Assembly (NCBI GenBank): GCA_035464655.1
Contig: DATHRZ010000111.1
Coordinates: 1 to 12,675, forward strand
Length of the DNA stretch: 12,675 bases
Source: JARFPW01 sp035464655
Lineage (GTDB): Bacteria > Gemmatimonadota > Gemmatimonadetes > Palauibacterales > Palauibacteraceae
Reading direction: 5' to 3'
In this document: one piece after another, positions 5,835-12,675 of the stretch
Position numbering within the stretch: position 1 is the stretch's first letter
How the letters are laid out: every line of letters starts with the position of its first letter
The notes under the pieces: generated by a model
Databases searched by the model: none
Told to the model about the DNA's origin: nothing
Seen by the model: the letters and a program-made list of their open reading frames with translations, nothing else
Position numbers and translations under genes: made by a program

Positions 5835-7228
5835 GCGCGACGCTGGCGGTTCTCCTCGCCTACGCGGCGGGACTCGTCTTCCTCGGCCTGTTCACGGGCC
5901 TGAAAGTGCGCGACAGCTCGTCGTTCTTCGTGGCCGGGCGGCGGCTCTCCCCATTGCTCCTGTGCGGCACCATTCTCGCCGCGAACATCGGCGCCGGCTC
6001 GACGGTGGGCGCGGCCGGCCTGGGCTACCGCGACGGATTGGCCGCCTGGTGGTGGGTCGGCTCGGCGGCCATCGGCACGGCGGTACTCGGCCTGTGGATC
6101 GGCCCGAAGATCTGGCGGATCGCTCGCGAACACGACCTCTACACGGTCGGCGACTACCTGGAGCTGCGTTACGGCGTATCCGTCCGGGTCGTGGTGGCCG
6201 GGCTCATGTGGCTGGCCACGCTGGCCATTCTCGCCGGGCAGCTCATTGCCGCGGCCTGGATCCTCGACGCGGTAGCGGGCGTTCCCAAGCCCCTCGGCTG
6301 CCTGATCGCCGGCGGCGTGATGACGCTTTACTTCACGGCCGGCGGGCTGACCACGTCGGCGTGGGTGAACCTGGTGCAGCTCATGGTGCTGCTGGTCGGC
6401 CTGCTCGTCGCGCTGCCGATCGCGCTGGCCGGCGTCGGCGGATGGGAAGGGGTCGTGCAGGCCGCCGACACGGCGGCGCCCGATTACTTCGGATTCGCGT
6501 CGGGTGGCGGGTCGGGCTGGATCTACCTGTTCCTGCTCGCCCCGGCGTTCATCGTGTCGCCGGGTCTCCTGCAGAAGGTCTACGGGGCGCGTGACGCGCG
6601 CACCGTTCGGACGGGAGTGGTCGTGAGCGCCGTCCTGCTCGCGCTGTTCGCGATCGTCCCGCCACTGTTCGGCATGATCGCCCGGGCCATCGACCCGGCC
6701 CTCGCGAACCCCGAGCTGGCCCTGCCGATCGTGTTCCTCGACGGCGTCCCGGGGGTGATCGGCGCCCTCGCCCTCGCGGCAATTTTCTCGGCCGAGATCA
6801 GCTCGGCCGACGCCATCCTGTTCATGCTCTCGACCTCGCTGGCCGAGGACATCTACAAGCGGTTCGTGAAACCCGACGCGACCGACCGCGAGGTTCTCCT
6901 GATGGCGCGGATGGCCGCCGTGGCGGGCGGAGCGGCCGGAATCGGCCTGGCGATCGTACTGCCCTCGGTGATCGGCTCGCTGAGCGTATTCTACACGCTG
7001 CTCTCGGTGAGCCTGTTCGTGCCGATCGTCGTCGGGCTCTACACCGTCCGCCCCGGCACCGCCGCCGCCCTCGTCGCGATGGCGGGCGGCGTGGCGGGGG
7101 TCCTGGCCGTGCGGTTCGGACTCGCGCCCGGCGGCCCCTGGGCTACGCCGTATACGATCGGGCTCGTGGGGGCGGCCGCCGGCTACGTCACTGGCATGGC
7201 CCTCGGCCGGCGGGGGAACACCGCGTAG
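5831..7228 (+). CDS. Sodium:solute symporter family protein (SSS/SLC5-like)
   Basis: Inner-membrane transporter predicted to use the sodium gradient to import a solute; the substrate cannot be read from the sequence. The 465-residue chain has about 12-13 hydrophobic spans. Family marks are ANIGAGSTVGAAGLGYRDGL (51-70), LYTVGDYLELRYG (103-115), YFTAGGLTTSAWVNLVQ (167-183), and the SSS segment AEISSADAILFMLSTSLAED (321-340) followed by IYKRF; the SSAD serines correspond to the region of the Na2 site in this fold. The start is TTG at 5831, which overlaps the peptidase stop as TTGA. No later in-frame start keeps the first membrane span. Coupling to an exported peptidase suggests amino acids or small peptides as cargo, but that is inference. 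Length is close to the family's shorter members. It ends 18 bases before the converging rhodanese/MBL gene, with no terminator visible. Confidence 0.93.
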   Translation: MSATLAVLLAYAAGLVFLGLFTGLKVRDSSSFFVAGRRLSPLLLCGTILAANIGAGSTVGAAGLGYRDGLAAWWWVGSAAIGTAVLGLWIGPKIWRIAREHDLYTVGDYLELRYGVSVRVVVAGLMWLATLAILAGQLIAAAWILDAVAGVPKPLGCLIAGGVMTLYFTAGGLTTSAWVNLVQLMVLLVGLLVALPIALAGVGGWEGVVQAADTAAPDYFGFASGGGSGWIYLFLLAPAFIVSPGLLQKVYGARDARTVRTGVVVSAVLLALFAIVPPLFGMIARAIDPALANPELALPIVFLDGVPGVIGALALAAIFSAEISSADAILFMLSTSLAEDIYKRFVKPDATDREVLLMARMAAVAGGAAGIGLAIVLPSVIGSLSVFYTLLSVSLFVPIVVGLYTVRPGTAAALVAMAGGVAGVLAVRFGLAPGGPWATPYTIGLVGAAAGYVTGMALGRRGNTA

Positions 7229-7246
7229 GTCCTGAACCCTGGACGA

Positions 7247-8389
7247 TCAGCCCAGCGCACACTCGTTCTTTCCGGCCTCGAGTACCTGCGCTTCGTCGGG
7301 TGTCGCGTTCACGAGCCCCACGTTGATCGTCTTGATCGTTCGGTAGACGTCGGGTGGGGTCGAGACGCGCCGCTCAACCGTGTCACGAAACTCGGCCTCG
7401 GTTTCGATCGACAGCGTCGGGTTCCGGGCCATCAGGTCGGCGAGCGGCCGGCCGACCGAAAGATCGCTGTTGCGCTCCTCGGCGCTTCCGTAGTGCGCCG
7501 GATACACCACCACTTCTTTCGGCCAGCCGTCGCGCGCCCGCACGAGGCTCTCCCACAGGGCCCCCGCCCACTCTTCCGTCTTGCCCGCCAGGTCGGGCCG
7601 GCCGATCGACGCGACGAACAGGAAGTCGCCGGTGAGCACGACGTCGTCGGCCACGTGCAGGCTGACGCTTCCTTCCGTATGACCGGGCGTATGATCGACC
7701 CGGACCTCGGCCCGGCCGACCCGTATCACTTCACCGTGCTCGACCGGTTCGAACGCCAGGCGTCCCGGCGTTCCGTCGTAGGGGTAGACGTTATCGGCGG
7801 GGTGCAGGTAGTACGGCACGCCCAGCTCGTGAGACAGCCGCGGGCTGCCGCTGATGAAGTCGGCGTGCACGTGCGTGTCCGCCGTCCCGACCAGCCGGGC
7901 CCCGGCTTCGCGCGCCGCGTCTCGCCAGGCCGACCAGTGGCGCGAGGGATCGACGGCCAGTGCCTCCTCGCCACTCACGATCAGGTAACCGAGCGAGCCC
8001 TTGCCGACCCGGTCGAACTGGACGAAGTGATCAACCCCTTCGGGCGTCGCGAGAACACGCTGGCGAAGCAGGTTCATCCAGGCGGTCACGCCGCCCTTGA
8101 GCGATTGCGCCGTCCACCCTGTCATCCGCAGGTAGTGCGTGACCGGCTGGCTGGAGTTGCCATGGCCGCACACGACGACCACCGGCGCGTCGGGATCGAG
8201 GCCTGCTTCGGCGGGATCCGCGCCGCTCATGAGCTCCGAGCCCCTGACGTTGAAGAAGCGCTCCGCCTCGACCACGCCCGCCGCGAGCCGGTGCGGGGCG
8301 CGGATGTCGAGCACCTGCATCGCCTCGCCACCCTCCAGCCGATCGGCCAGCTCCCGCGGTGTGATCTCGAAATCGCCGTGGTCCGTCAT
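7247..8389 (-). CDS. Rhodanese-metallo-beta-lactamase fusion, persulfide dioxygenase-like
   Basis: A 380-residue two-domain protein. Residues 1-110 are a rhodanese domain with the active-site loop CGHGNSS (C74 to S80), expected to carry a persulfide. Residues about 113-380 are an MBL domain related to ETHE1/BLH-type persulfide dioxygenases, with THVHADF (172-178), HTPGHTEGS (233-241), TGDFLFVASIGRPDL (253-267) and YPAHYGS (296-302). Likely iron ligands are H173, H237-region histidine and D255. The HxHxDF form (F178 where dinuclear MBL enzymes have His) fits a mononuclear-iron enzyme. The predicted role is oxidation of persulfide sulfur to sulfite with possible transfer by the rhodanese, as in cysteine or sulfide detoxification. 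The domain order is rhodanese first, unlike CstB-type fusions. Its ATG lies 1 base after the M24 peptidase stop, with AGGAG at 8396-8400 six bases upstream, so the two are coupled. A glyoxalase II role is less likely given the GRPDL segment. Confidence 0.88.
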   Translation of the reverse strand: MTDHGDFEITPRELADRLEGGEAMQVLDIRAPHRLAAGVVEAERFFNVRGSELMSGADPAEAGLDPDAPVVVVCGHGNSSQPVTHYLRMTGWTAQSLKGGVTAWMNLLRQRVLATPEGVDHFVQFDRVGKGSLGYLIVSGEEALAVDPSRHWSAWRDAAREAGARLVGTADTHVHADFISGSPRLSHELGVPYYLHPADNVYPYDGTPGRLAFEPVEHGEVIRVGRAEVRVDHTPGHTEGSVSLHVADDVVLTGDFLFVASIGRPDLAGKTEEWAGALWESLVRARDGWPKEVVVYPAHYGSAEERNSDLSVGRPLADLMARNPTLSIETEAEFRDTVERRVSTPPDVYRTIKTINVGLVNATPDEAQVLEAGKNECALG

Positions 8390-8390
8390 C

Positions 8391-9782
8391 TCAGTCTCCT
8401 GCCATCACGGCTTCGACGTCGTCGGGCCGCTTGGCGATCGGCGGGCCGAGAACGCGATATCCGTCGTCGGTGACGACGACGTCGTCCTCGATGCGCACGC
8501 CCCCGAAGTCACGCCAGTCGGCCAGTGCCTCGTAGTCGATGAACGCGTCGTGCCGGTTCGCGGCACGCCACTCGTCGATCAGCGGGGGAATGAAATACGC
8601 CCCCGGCTCGACTGTGACCACCCAGCCCGCTTCGAGCTCGCGGGCGAGCCGCAGGGCCGAGAGGCCGAACTGGTCGCTGCGCTCGTACCCGTCGCCATAT
8701 CCAACCATGTCCTCGCTGATCGCCTCGCCGTCGTGGACGTCGAGCCCGATCATGTGCCCGAGCCCGTGCGGAAAGAACAGGGCGTGGGCGCCTGCTGCCA
8801 CGATCTCGTCGGGATCGCCGCGCAGCAGGCCGATCTCAACGAACGCGCCGGCGAGGGCGCGCGCTGCCACGAGGTGCACGTCGCGGTACGCGACCCCCGG
8901 CCGTATCGCTTCGATCGCGGCGAGCTGTGCGCCGAGCACCGCCTCGTACACCTCGCGCTGGCGCGCGCTGAACCGGCCCGACACCGGCAGGGTGCGGGTG
9001 ATGTCGCTGCAATAGCCGCTCGGCGCCTGGGCGCCCGAGTCGTGCACCACGAGCTGGCCCTCGGACATCGTGTTGTCCCACGAGTGGTTGTGCAGAACCT
9101 CTCCGCGCACCGAGAAGATGATCGGGAACGAGATGTCGCCCCCCGCCGACAGCGCGATCCCTCTGACGAGGCCCGCCACCTCGCGCTCGACGAGTCCGGG
9201 GCGCACGAGCCGCATGGCGTACTCGTGCATGTTCCGGGCGATTTCGACCGCCCGGTCCATCTCGGCCACCTCGGCCTCCGTCTTGATCAGCCGCTGGTCG
9301 ACCACGGCCTGCATGAGAGCGCGCGAAGCGTGATCGTCGGTCGCGTCGGCCGGAAGGCCGAGGGCCTCCTGGAGGGTGATCCTGTTCTCGGGACGATACT
9401 GCGGAAGGAAGTGGATCGGGCGGTCGTCACCCTGGGCCGACGCCAGGGCGGCTTCGAGCTCTCCGATCGGCATCGACCGATGAGCGCCCGTCGACGACGC
9501 GAGGTCGATCAATGAAGGCTGCGGCCCCATCCAAATGACGTCGGCCAGGGTGGACTCGGCGCCGAACAGGGTCGCCTCCGCCGTATCCGCGTCGATCGTG
9601 CCGGCGAGCCCGGGCACGTCCAGCCCGAAGTAGTAACGGAACGATCCGTCCTGCCGGAAGCCGTACGCGTTGTCGGGGTAGTTCATCGGACTGAGCCGAT
9701 TTCCGGGCAGGAAGATCAGGCCACCGCCCACGCGATCGGCAAGGCGTGCGCGGCGCTCTGCGTAGACGTCCGGTTCGAACAA
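8391..9782 (-). CDS. pepP: Aminopeptidase P-like M24 metallopeptidase (Xaa-Pro aminopeptidase)
   Basis: Cytoplasmic dinuclear metal peptidase that typically removes an N-terminal residue preceding proline. The 463 residues comprise an AMP_N domain (about 3-125, with PGNRLSPMNYPDNAYGFRQD at 26-45) and a pita-bread M24 domain (about 165-445). The five metal ligands are visible: D248 in VVHDSGA, D260 in CSDITRTLPVSG, H343 in PHGLGHMIGLDVHD, E392 in VTVEPGAYFIPPL and E432 in GGVRIEDDVVVT. There is an extra segment (about 352-380, GYGDGYERSDQFGL) between the His and the first Glu, absent in E. coli PepP but common in relatives as I recall. I chose TTG at 9782 because GGAGG (9791-9787) lies 4 bases upstream and the resulting MFEPDVYAERR matches the usual start of the family. 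GTG at 9809 or 9875 would add 9-31 unlikely residues. The gene symbol is by family resemblance. It is followed 1 base later by the rhodanese/MBL gene. Confidence 0.92.
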   Translation of the reverse strand: MFEPDVYAERRARLADRVGGGLIFLPGNRLSPMNYPDNAYGFRQDGSFRYYFGLDVPGLAGTIDADTAEATLFGAESTLADVIWMGPQPSLIDLASSTGAHRSMPIGELEAALASAQGDDRPIHFLPQYRPENRITLQEALGLPADATDDHASRALMQAVVDQRLIKTEAEVAEMDRAVEIARNMHEYAMRLVRPGLVEREVAGLVRGIALSAGGDISFPIIFSVRGEVLHNHSWDNTMSEGQLVVHDSGAQAPSGYCSDITRTLPVSGRFSARQREVYEAVLGAQLAAIEAIRPGVAYRDVHLVAARALAGAFVEIGLLRGDPDEIVAAGAHALFFPHGLGHMIGLDVHDGEAISEDMVGYGDGYERSDQFGLSALRLARELEAGWVVTVEPGAYFIPPLIDEWRAANRHDAFIDYEALADWRDFGGVRIEDDVVVTDDGYRVLGPPIAKRPDDVEAVMAGD

Positions 9783-9786
9783 TGGG

Positions 9787-9791
9787 CCTCC
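9787..9791 (-). promoter_or_regulatory. Ribosome binding site GGAGG supporting a TTG start at 9782
   Basis: On the minus strand GGAGG sits 4 bases before TTG at 9782. The upstream in-frame candidates lack a comparable site, so this sequence decides the start of the M24 peptidase. Confidence 0.6.
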
Positions 9792-9862
9792 AGGTATGGT
9801 GGTCTTCACCGGTGCAACGTGGATCCTACGCCCGGCGCACACCCGGATGATAGGTTGGCCGG

Positions 9863-11173
9863 GTGACCGACCCAAGTGCCGGACCCGACCGATCCTCCGA
9901 TCCCGTCGTCGTCGTCGGCGGCGGCGTGATCGGGGTGTGCTGTGCCAGCTCGCTGGCGCGGCGCGGCGTGCCGGTCACGGTGCTCGAACGGGACCGCATC
10001 GGCTACGGCGCCTCGTACGGCAACGCAGGAACCGTGTCGCCCGGCCATCCGCCGATCAACGCGCCGGGACGCTGGCGCGAACTCATCCGCTCGATGGTCG
10101 ATCCCCTGAGCCCGCTTTACATTCCGCCGCGCTTCGATCCGCGCCTGTGGCGGTGGCTGCTTTCCTTCGCGCGCTACTGTGGACAGGAGCACGTCGAGCA
10201 CTGCGGCCGCGTGATGGCGCCCCTGGCGCGCGCCACGCCGGGGCTGCACGACGAGATCGCGGCGGCCGTCGCCCGGCACGACCAGGGGTCCGACGCTATC
10301 GACCTGCTCGATCTCGGCTACCGGGCCGACGGCTACCTGGAGATCTTCCGGACGCGCGGCGGCGCGACCACGGCCGAGCACGAGGCCGAGTTCGCGCGCG
10401 GGCAGGGCTTCGCTCCCGAGCCGTTGAGCGGCGACGAGCTCCGCGAGCGCGAACCGGCGCTGTCGGCCGCCGTGCGCGGCGGGTTTCGCTATCCGGAGGG
10501 CCGGAGTGTCGATCCGTATGCGTTCGTGCGGGGCGTCGCCGCCGAGGCACGCCGTCACGGGGCCCGATTCGAGACCGGCGTCGAGGTGCGATCGGTGCGC
10601 ATGGAGGGGGGGCGAGCCCGCGGCGTGTCGACGGCGGCCGGGGATGTCGAGGCGGCGGCCGTGATCCTTGCGACCGGCACCTACAGCCCGGCCCTGTACG
10701 CCAAACTCGGCTGTCCCCTGCCCGTCATCCCCGCCAAGGGCTACCACGTCGATCTGCCCGCGGCAGAACCGGGCACGCCGCGGCTGGACAGCGCGTGTCT
10801 GCTGGTCGAGACGTCGGTGTTCTGCACACCGTTGCCGGGACGACTACGCCTGGCCGGCACGCTCGAATTCTCGGGAATCGATCACGAGATCCGGGAACGG
10901 CGGCTGAAGCAGCTCACCCGGGGCGCGGGTCCATTCCTCGACAACCCGACGGACGCGCCGTCCCTGTCGGAATGGTGCGGTCTGCGCCCGTGCACGCCCG
11001 ACGGTCTGCCGGTGGTGGGCGCGCTGCCCGGACGACCCGGGGTGTACGCGGCCACCGGGCACGCAATGCTCGGCCTGACCTTCGGGCCGATCACCGGCGA
11101 ACTCCTGGCCGAGCTCATCGTGGAAGGGCGGACCTCGCTCCCGATCGACGGGCTCGATCCGGGGAGATTCTAG
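9863..11173 (+). CDS. FAD-dependent amino-acid dehydrogenase/oxidase of the DadA family
   Basis: A DAO-fold flavoenzyme, most like D-amino acid dehydrogenase DadA or glycine oxidase, that oxidises an amino acid to an imino acid and then to a 2-oxo acid. In 436 residues it shows the dinucleotide-binding start VVVVGGGVIG (15-24) with the acidic strand end VTVLERDRIGYGASYGNAG, a mid-chain RYPEGRSVDPYAFVRGV segment, LATGTYSPAL, and the C-terminal FAD contact GLRPCTPDGLPVVG followed by GHAMLGLTFGPITGELLAEL. The length matches DadA (about 430). GTG at 9863 is the only start that keeps the whole Rossmann motif with a short leader; its Shine-Dalgarno is poor. It is transcribed away from the M24 peptidase across an 80-base gap that must hold both promoters. 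The specific substrate cannot be told; hydroxyproline, D-amino acids, glycine or sarcosine are all possible. Its TAG stop overlaps the converging lipoprotein gene. Confidence 0.88.
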   Translation: MTDPSAGPDRSSDPVVVVGGGVIGVCCASSLARRGVPVTVLERDRIGYGASYGNAGTVSPGHPPINAPGRWRELIRSMVDPLSPLYIPPRFDPRLWRWLLSFARYCGQEHVEHCGRVMAPLARATPGLHDEIAAAVARHDQGSDAIDLLDLGYRADGYLEIFRTRGGATTAEHEAEFARGQGFAPEPLSGDELREREPALSAAVRGGFRYPEGRSVDPYAFVRGVAAEARRHGARFETGVEVRSVRMEGGRARGVSTAAGDVEAAAVILATGTYSPALYAKLGCPLPVIPAKGYHVDLPAAEPGTPRLDSACLLVETSVFCTPLPGRLRLAGTLEFSGIDHEIRERRLKQLTRGAGPFLDNPTDAPSLSEWCGLRPCTPDGLPVVGALPGRPGVYAATGHAMLGLTFGPITGELLAELIVEGRTSLPIDGLDPGRF

Positions 11174-12114
11174 AGCCCGAGCGGCGCCAGCAGGAGCTGG
11201 TCCGTCGTCAGGCCCGGAATCAACAGCCTGTCGCGGCGCCGGTCGATGCCGATGTCGGCCGGCGACGTGACATTGCGCACGACGGCCGACACCGAGCCGT
11301 TCTCCCGCAGCAGGTACACGGCCTCGGTATCCCAGTCGGAAATCAGCAGCCCCCGGTCGGTGACAACGATGCCGTCCAGGCCGAGCCCCGGCAGCTCCGG
11401 CAGGTCCCCCAGGATACCGTCCTCGATCACGAAGATCCTGCCCGAGCCGGACGACACTCCGTACAATCGGTTGCCGGCCGCGGCCAGGCCGTTGATCCCC
11501 GTCAGGTCGCTCGTGTCGACGGTGCGCCGCGAACCGTCGGCGGCGAAGGCGTGGATGCCCGAGGTCCCGGTGTCCTCCCGTTCGCCGCCTTCGAACCGCA
11601 CGCCGGTGTCGCTCGCGTACACCGTTCCGCCCGGCGACACCGTCACGTCGTTGAGGAACGTCGCGCCGTCGACGGCCCAGGTACCGATCGGAGCCCCGGA
11701 CACCCGGTCGAACAGCCGCACATGTTCGATGTCCGCCACGAGCAGCGTGTCGCCGAGCAGCGCCATCCCCTTCGGCGCGTTCAGCGTCACGCCTTCCGAA
11801 GCGCCGTCGATCCAGCGCAACTCGACAATCTCCCCCGCCGGCGAGACGCGGGAAATAAACCCGTTGCCGTCCTTTGCCGCCGGCTGTCCATCGAGATTCG
11901 ATACGAGGTACACATCGGCGGCTGGATCGTGAAGCGCCGACTCCGGACCCGAGAATCCCTCAACCGTGATGCCTTGATTGGCAGTCGACGGGGACGCGGT
12001 TTCGGCTGCGGGGGACTCCGCCGCCGGTTGATCGTCGCCGTCCGAGTCGCCGGCGCAGCCGGCGAGAGCGGAAACGACGAGCGCCAGCATCCACACACGG
12101 AAGAAATCGCGCAT
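11170..12114 (-). CDS. SMP-30/NHL-like beta-propeller lipoprotein
   Basis: A 314-residue exported protein. MRDFFRVWMLALVVSALAGC is a lipoprotein signal with lipobox LAGC (C20). An acidic, alanine/proline-rich linker follows (21-48), then a repeating propeller domain. Blade-like repeats include APKGMALLGDTLLVADI (113-129), NDVTVSPGGTVYASDTG (155-171), NGLAAAGNRLYGVSSGSGR (208-226), DGIVVTDRGLLISDWDTEAV (247-266) and ADIGIDRRRDRLLIPG (286-301), consistent with about six blades. Residue A21 after the cysteine would allow outer-membrane sorting if Gram-negative rules apply. The fold is related to SMP-30/gluconolactonase proteins, but I cannot assign a substrate; it may be a binding or signalling propeller rather than an enzyme. 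ATG at 12114 gives the signal directly. An in-frame GTG four codons further upstream is possible. It diverges from pdxH over 85 bases and converges with the DadA-like gene. Confidence 0.85.
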   Translation of the reverse strand: MRDFFRVWMLALVVSALAGCAGDSDGDDQPAAESPAAETASPSTANQGITVEGFSGPESALHDPAADVYLVSNLDGQPAAKDGNGFISRVSPAGEIVELRWIDGASEGVTLNAPKGMALLGDTLLVADIEHVRLFDRVSGAPIGTWAVDGATFLNDVTVSPGGTVYASDTGVRFEGGEREDTGTSGIHAFAADGSRRTVDTSDLTGINGLAAAGNRLYGVSSGSGRIFVIEDGILGDLPELPGLGLDGIVVTDRGLLISDWDTEAVYLLRENGSVSAVVRNVTSPADIGIDRRRDRLLIPGLTTDQLLLAPLGL

Positions 12115-12136
12115 TCGGACTCTCACTTGAAAGGTG

Positions 12137-12159
12137 TATGGTGGGACGTCGAGGCCATA
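12137..12159. promoter_or_regulatory. Imperfect dyad TATGG...GACGTC...CCATA between divergent genes
   Basis: The 85-base gap between the lipoprotein gene and pdxH contains inverted arms TATGG (12137-12141) and CCATA (12155-12159) around a central GACGTC palindrome (12145-12150). TATACT at 12158-12163 could be a plus-strand -10 element for pdxH, but no -35 lies at normal spacing. This could be a shared operator; arm length is short, so chance is not excluded. Confidence 0.25.
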
Positions 12160-12199
12160 TACTGCCTCCATCGTCGAACAATCACCGGACGTGGAGTTT

Positions 12200-12675
12200 A
12201 TGGGTCTCTTCCATAAGTCGGAAGTGGACGACCAGGGGCTGAGCGAGGCGGGTGCGGGCCCGGATCCCATTCGTCTGTTCGCCCGCTGGTACGAGGCGGC
12301 GAGGGACGCCGACGTTCCCTTGCCCGAAGCGATGGCTCTCGCGACCTCCACACCCGATGGGGAACCGTCAGTGCGCATGGTGCTGCTGAAGGACTTCGAC
12401 GAGGACGGCTTCGTGTTCTACACGAACTACGAGAGCCGCAAGGCGGTCGAACTCGACGCGAATCCGCGCGCCGCCCTCACCTTCCACTGGACCGTGCTGG
12501 AGCAGCAGGTGCGCATCGAGGGCACGGCCGTGCGCACGTCGCGCGACGAGGCCGAGGAATACTTCCGCACTCGGCCGAGAGACAGCCGAATCGGGGCCTG
12601 GGCCTCGCCCCAGAGCCGCGAGATCGCGTCGCGCGAGGCCCTCGACGCGCGCGCCGTCGCGCGCGCGGAGGAGTT
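12200..12675 (+). CDS. pdxH: Pyridoxamine 5'-phosphate oxidase, C-terminal end cut by window edge
   Basis: FMN enzyme that oxidises pyridoxine or pyridoxamine 5'-phosphate to pyridoxal 5'-phosphate, the last step in PLP synthesis and salvage; cytoplasmic homodimer. The 158 residues present start with ATG at 12200, preceded by GGAG 3 bases away. Family blocks are DPIRLFARWYEAA (22-34), PEAMALATSTPDGEPSVRMV (42-61) followed by LLKDFDEDGFVFYTNYESRK, LTFHWTVLEQQVRIEGTAVR (93-112), and the hallmark RPRDSRIGAWASPQS (125-139). Family members have about 205-220 residues, so the last 50-60, with the C-terminal PLP and FMN contacts, lie outside. The short acidic leader before DPI is common. PLP supply would serve amino-acid enzymes, but pdxH is a housekeeping gene and need not be tied to its neighbours. 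Confidence 0.96.
   Translation, partial: MGLFHKSEVDDQGLSEAGAGPDPIRLFARWYEAARDADVPLPEAMALATSTPDGEPSVRMVLLKDFDEDGFVFYTNYESRKAVELDANPRAALTFHWTVLEQQVRIEGTAVRTSRDEAEEYFRTRPRDSRIGAWASPQSREIASREALDARAVARAEE

Noticed and set aside
7229..7246. Possible terminator in the gap between the symporter and rhodanese/MBL genes
   Set aside because: Only a 4-base GTCC/GGAC arm with no T-run; too weak to call.
7493..9515. Overlapping plus-strand frames opposite the rhodanese/MBL and M24 genes
   Set aside because: Low-complexity His/Arg/Val-rich shadows; catalytic motifs are intact on the minus strand.
9796..12216. Plus-strand open frame of about 800 codons across the DadA-like and lipoprotein genes
   Set aside because: It runs out of frame with the flavoenzyme and antisense to the propeller gene, and has no domain signature.
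1..12675. CRISPR arrays, transposases, integrases, tRNA or rRNA genes, toxin-antitoxin or phage-defence genes
   Set aside because: Looked for and not seen; no repeat-spacer pattern, terminal inverted repeats or diagnostic motifs were found by eye.

Overview
The window is high-GC bacterial chromosomal DNA carrying ten confident protein genes and one probable small gene. I see no mobile element, CRISPR array, rRNA or tRNA. Coding is dense, with several 1-4 base overlaps. At least six genes appear to start with GTG or TTG. Classical (isochorismate-type) menaquinone genes, predicted lipoproteins, a sodium:solute symporter and an exported P1 peptidase suggest a free-living, respiring, peptide-using heterotroph. 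Overall style resembles high-GC Gemmatimonadota or similar lineages, but that is an impression, not a proof.

Left part (1-4493, all minus strand). Read in the direction of transcription, two small overlapping genes of unknown function come first (4493-4036). Their proteins share a 40-residue homologous segment. After a 141-base gap with an AT-rich promoter candidate comes a tight operon: a type Ib-like DAHP synthase (aroF), isochorismate synthase (menF) and MenD (menD, cut by the left edge). This links the entry enzyme of the shikimate pathway directly to the first two committed steps from chorismate to menaquinone.

Middle part (4701-7228, plus strand). A P1-family peptidase with a predicted lipoprotein signal overlaps by 4 bases a sodium:solute symporter. 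This looks like a hydrolyse-outside, import-product pair.

Right part. Convergent to the symporter is a minus-strand pair, an aminopeptidase P-like M24 peptidase followed 1 base later by a rhodanese-metallo-beta-lactamase fusion resembling persulfide dioxygenases. Divergent from the M24 gene is a DadA/glycine-oxidase-like FAD enzyme on the plus strand. Its TAG stop overlaps, inside the palindrome CTAG, the TAG stop of a converging minus-strand SMP-30/NHL-like beta-propeller lipoprotein gene. The window ends in pdxH (pyridoxamine 5'-phosphate oxidase), cut by the right edge.

Taken together, 4701-12675 reads as a neighbourhood for peptide and amino-acid use (peptidases, transporter, amino-acid oxidation, cysteine-sulfur handling, PLP supply). 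That grouping is inference from context. The least explained content is the paralogous small-gene pair at 4036-4493.
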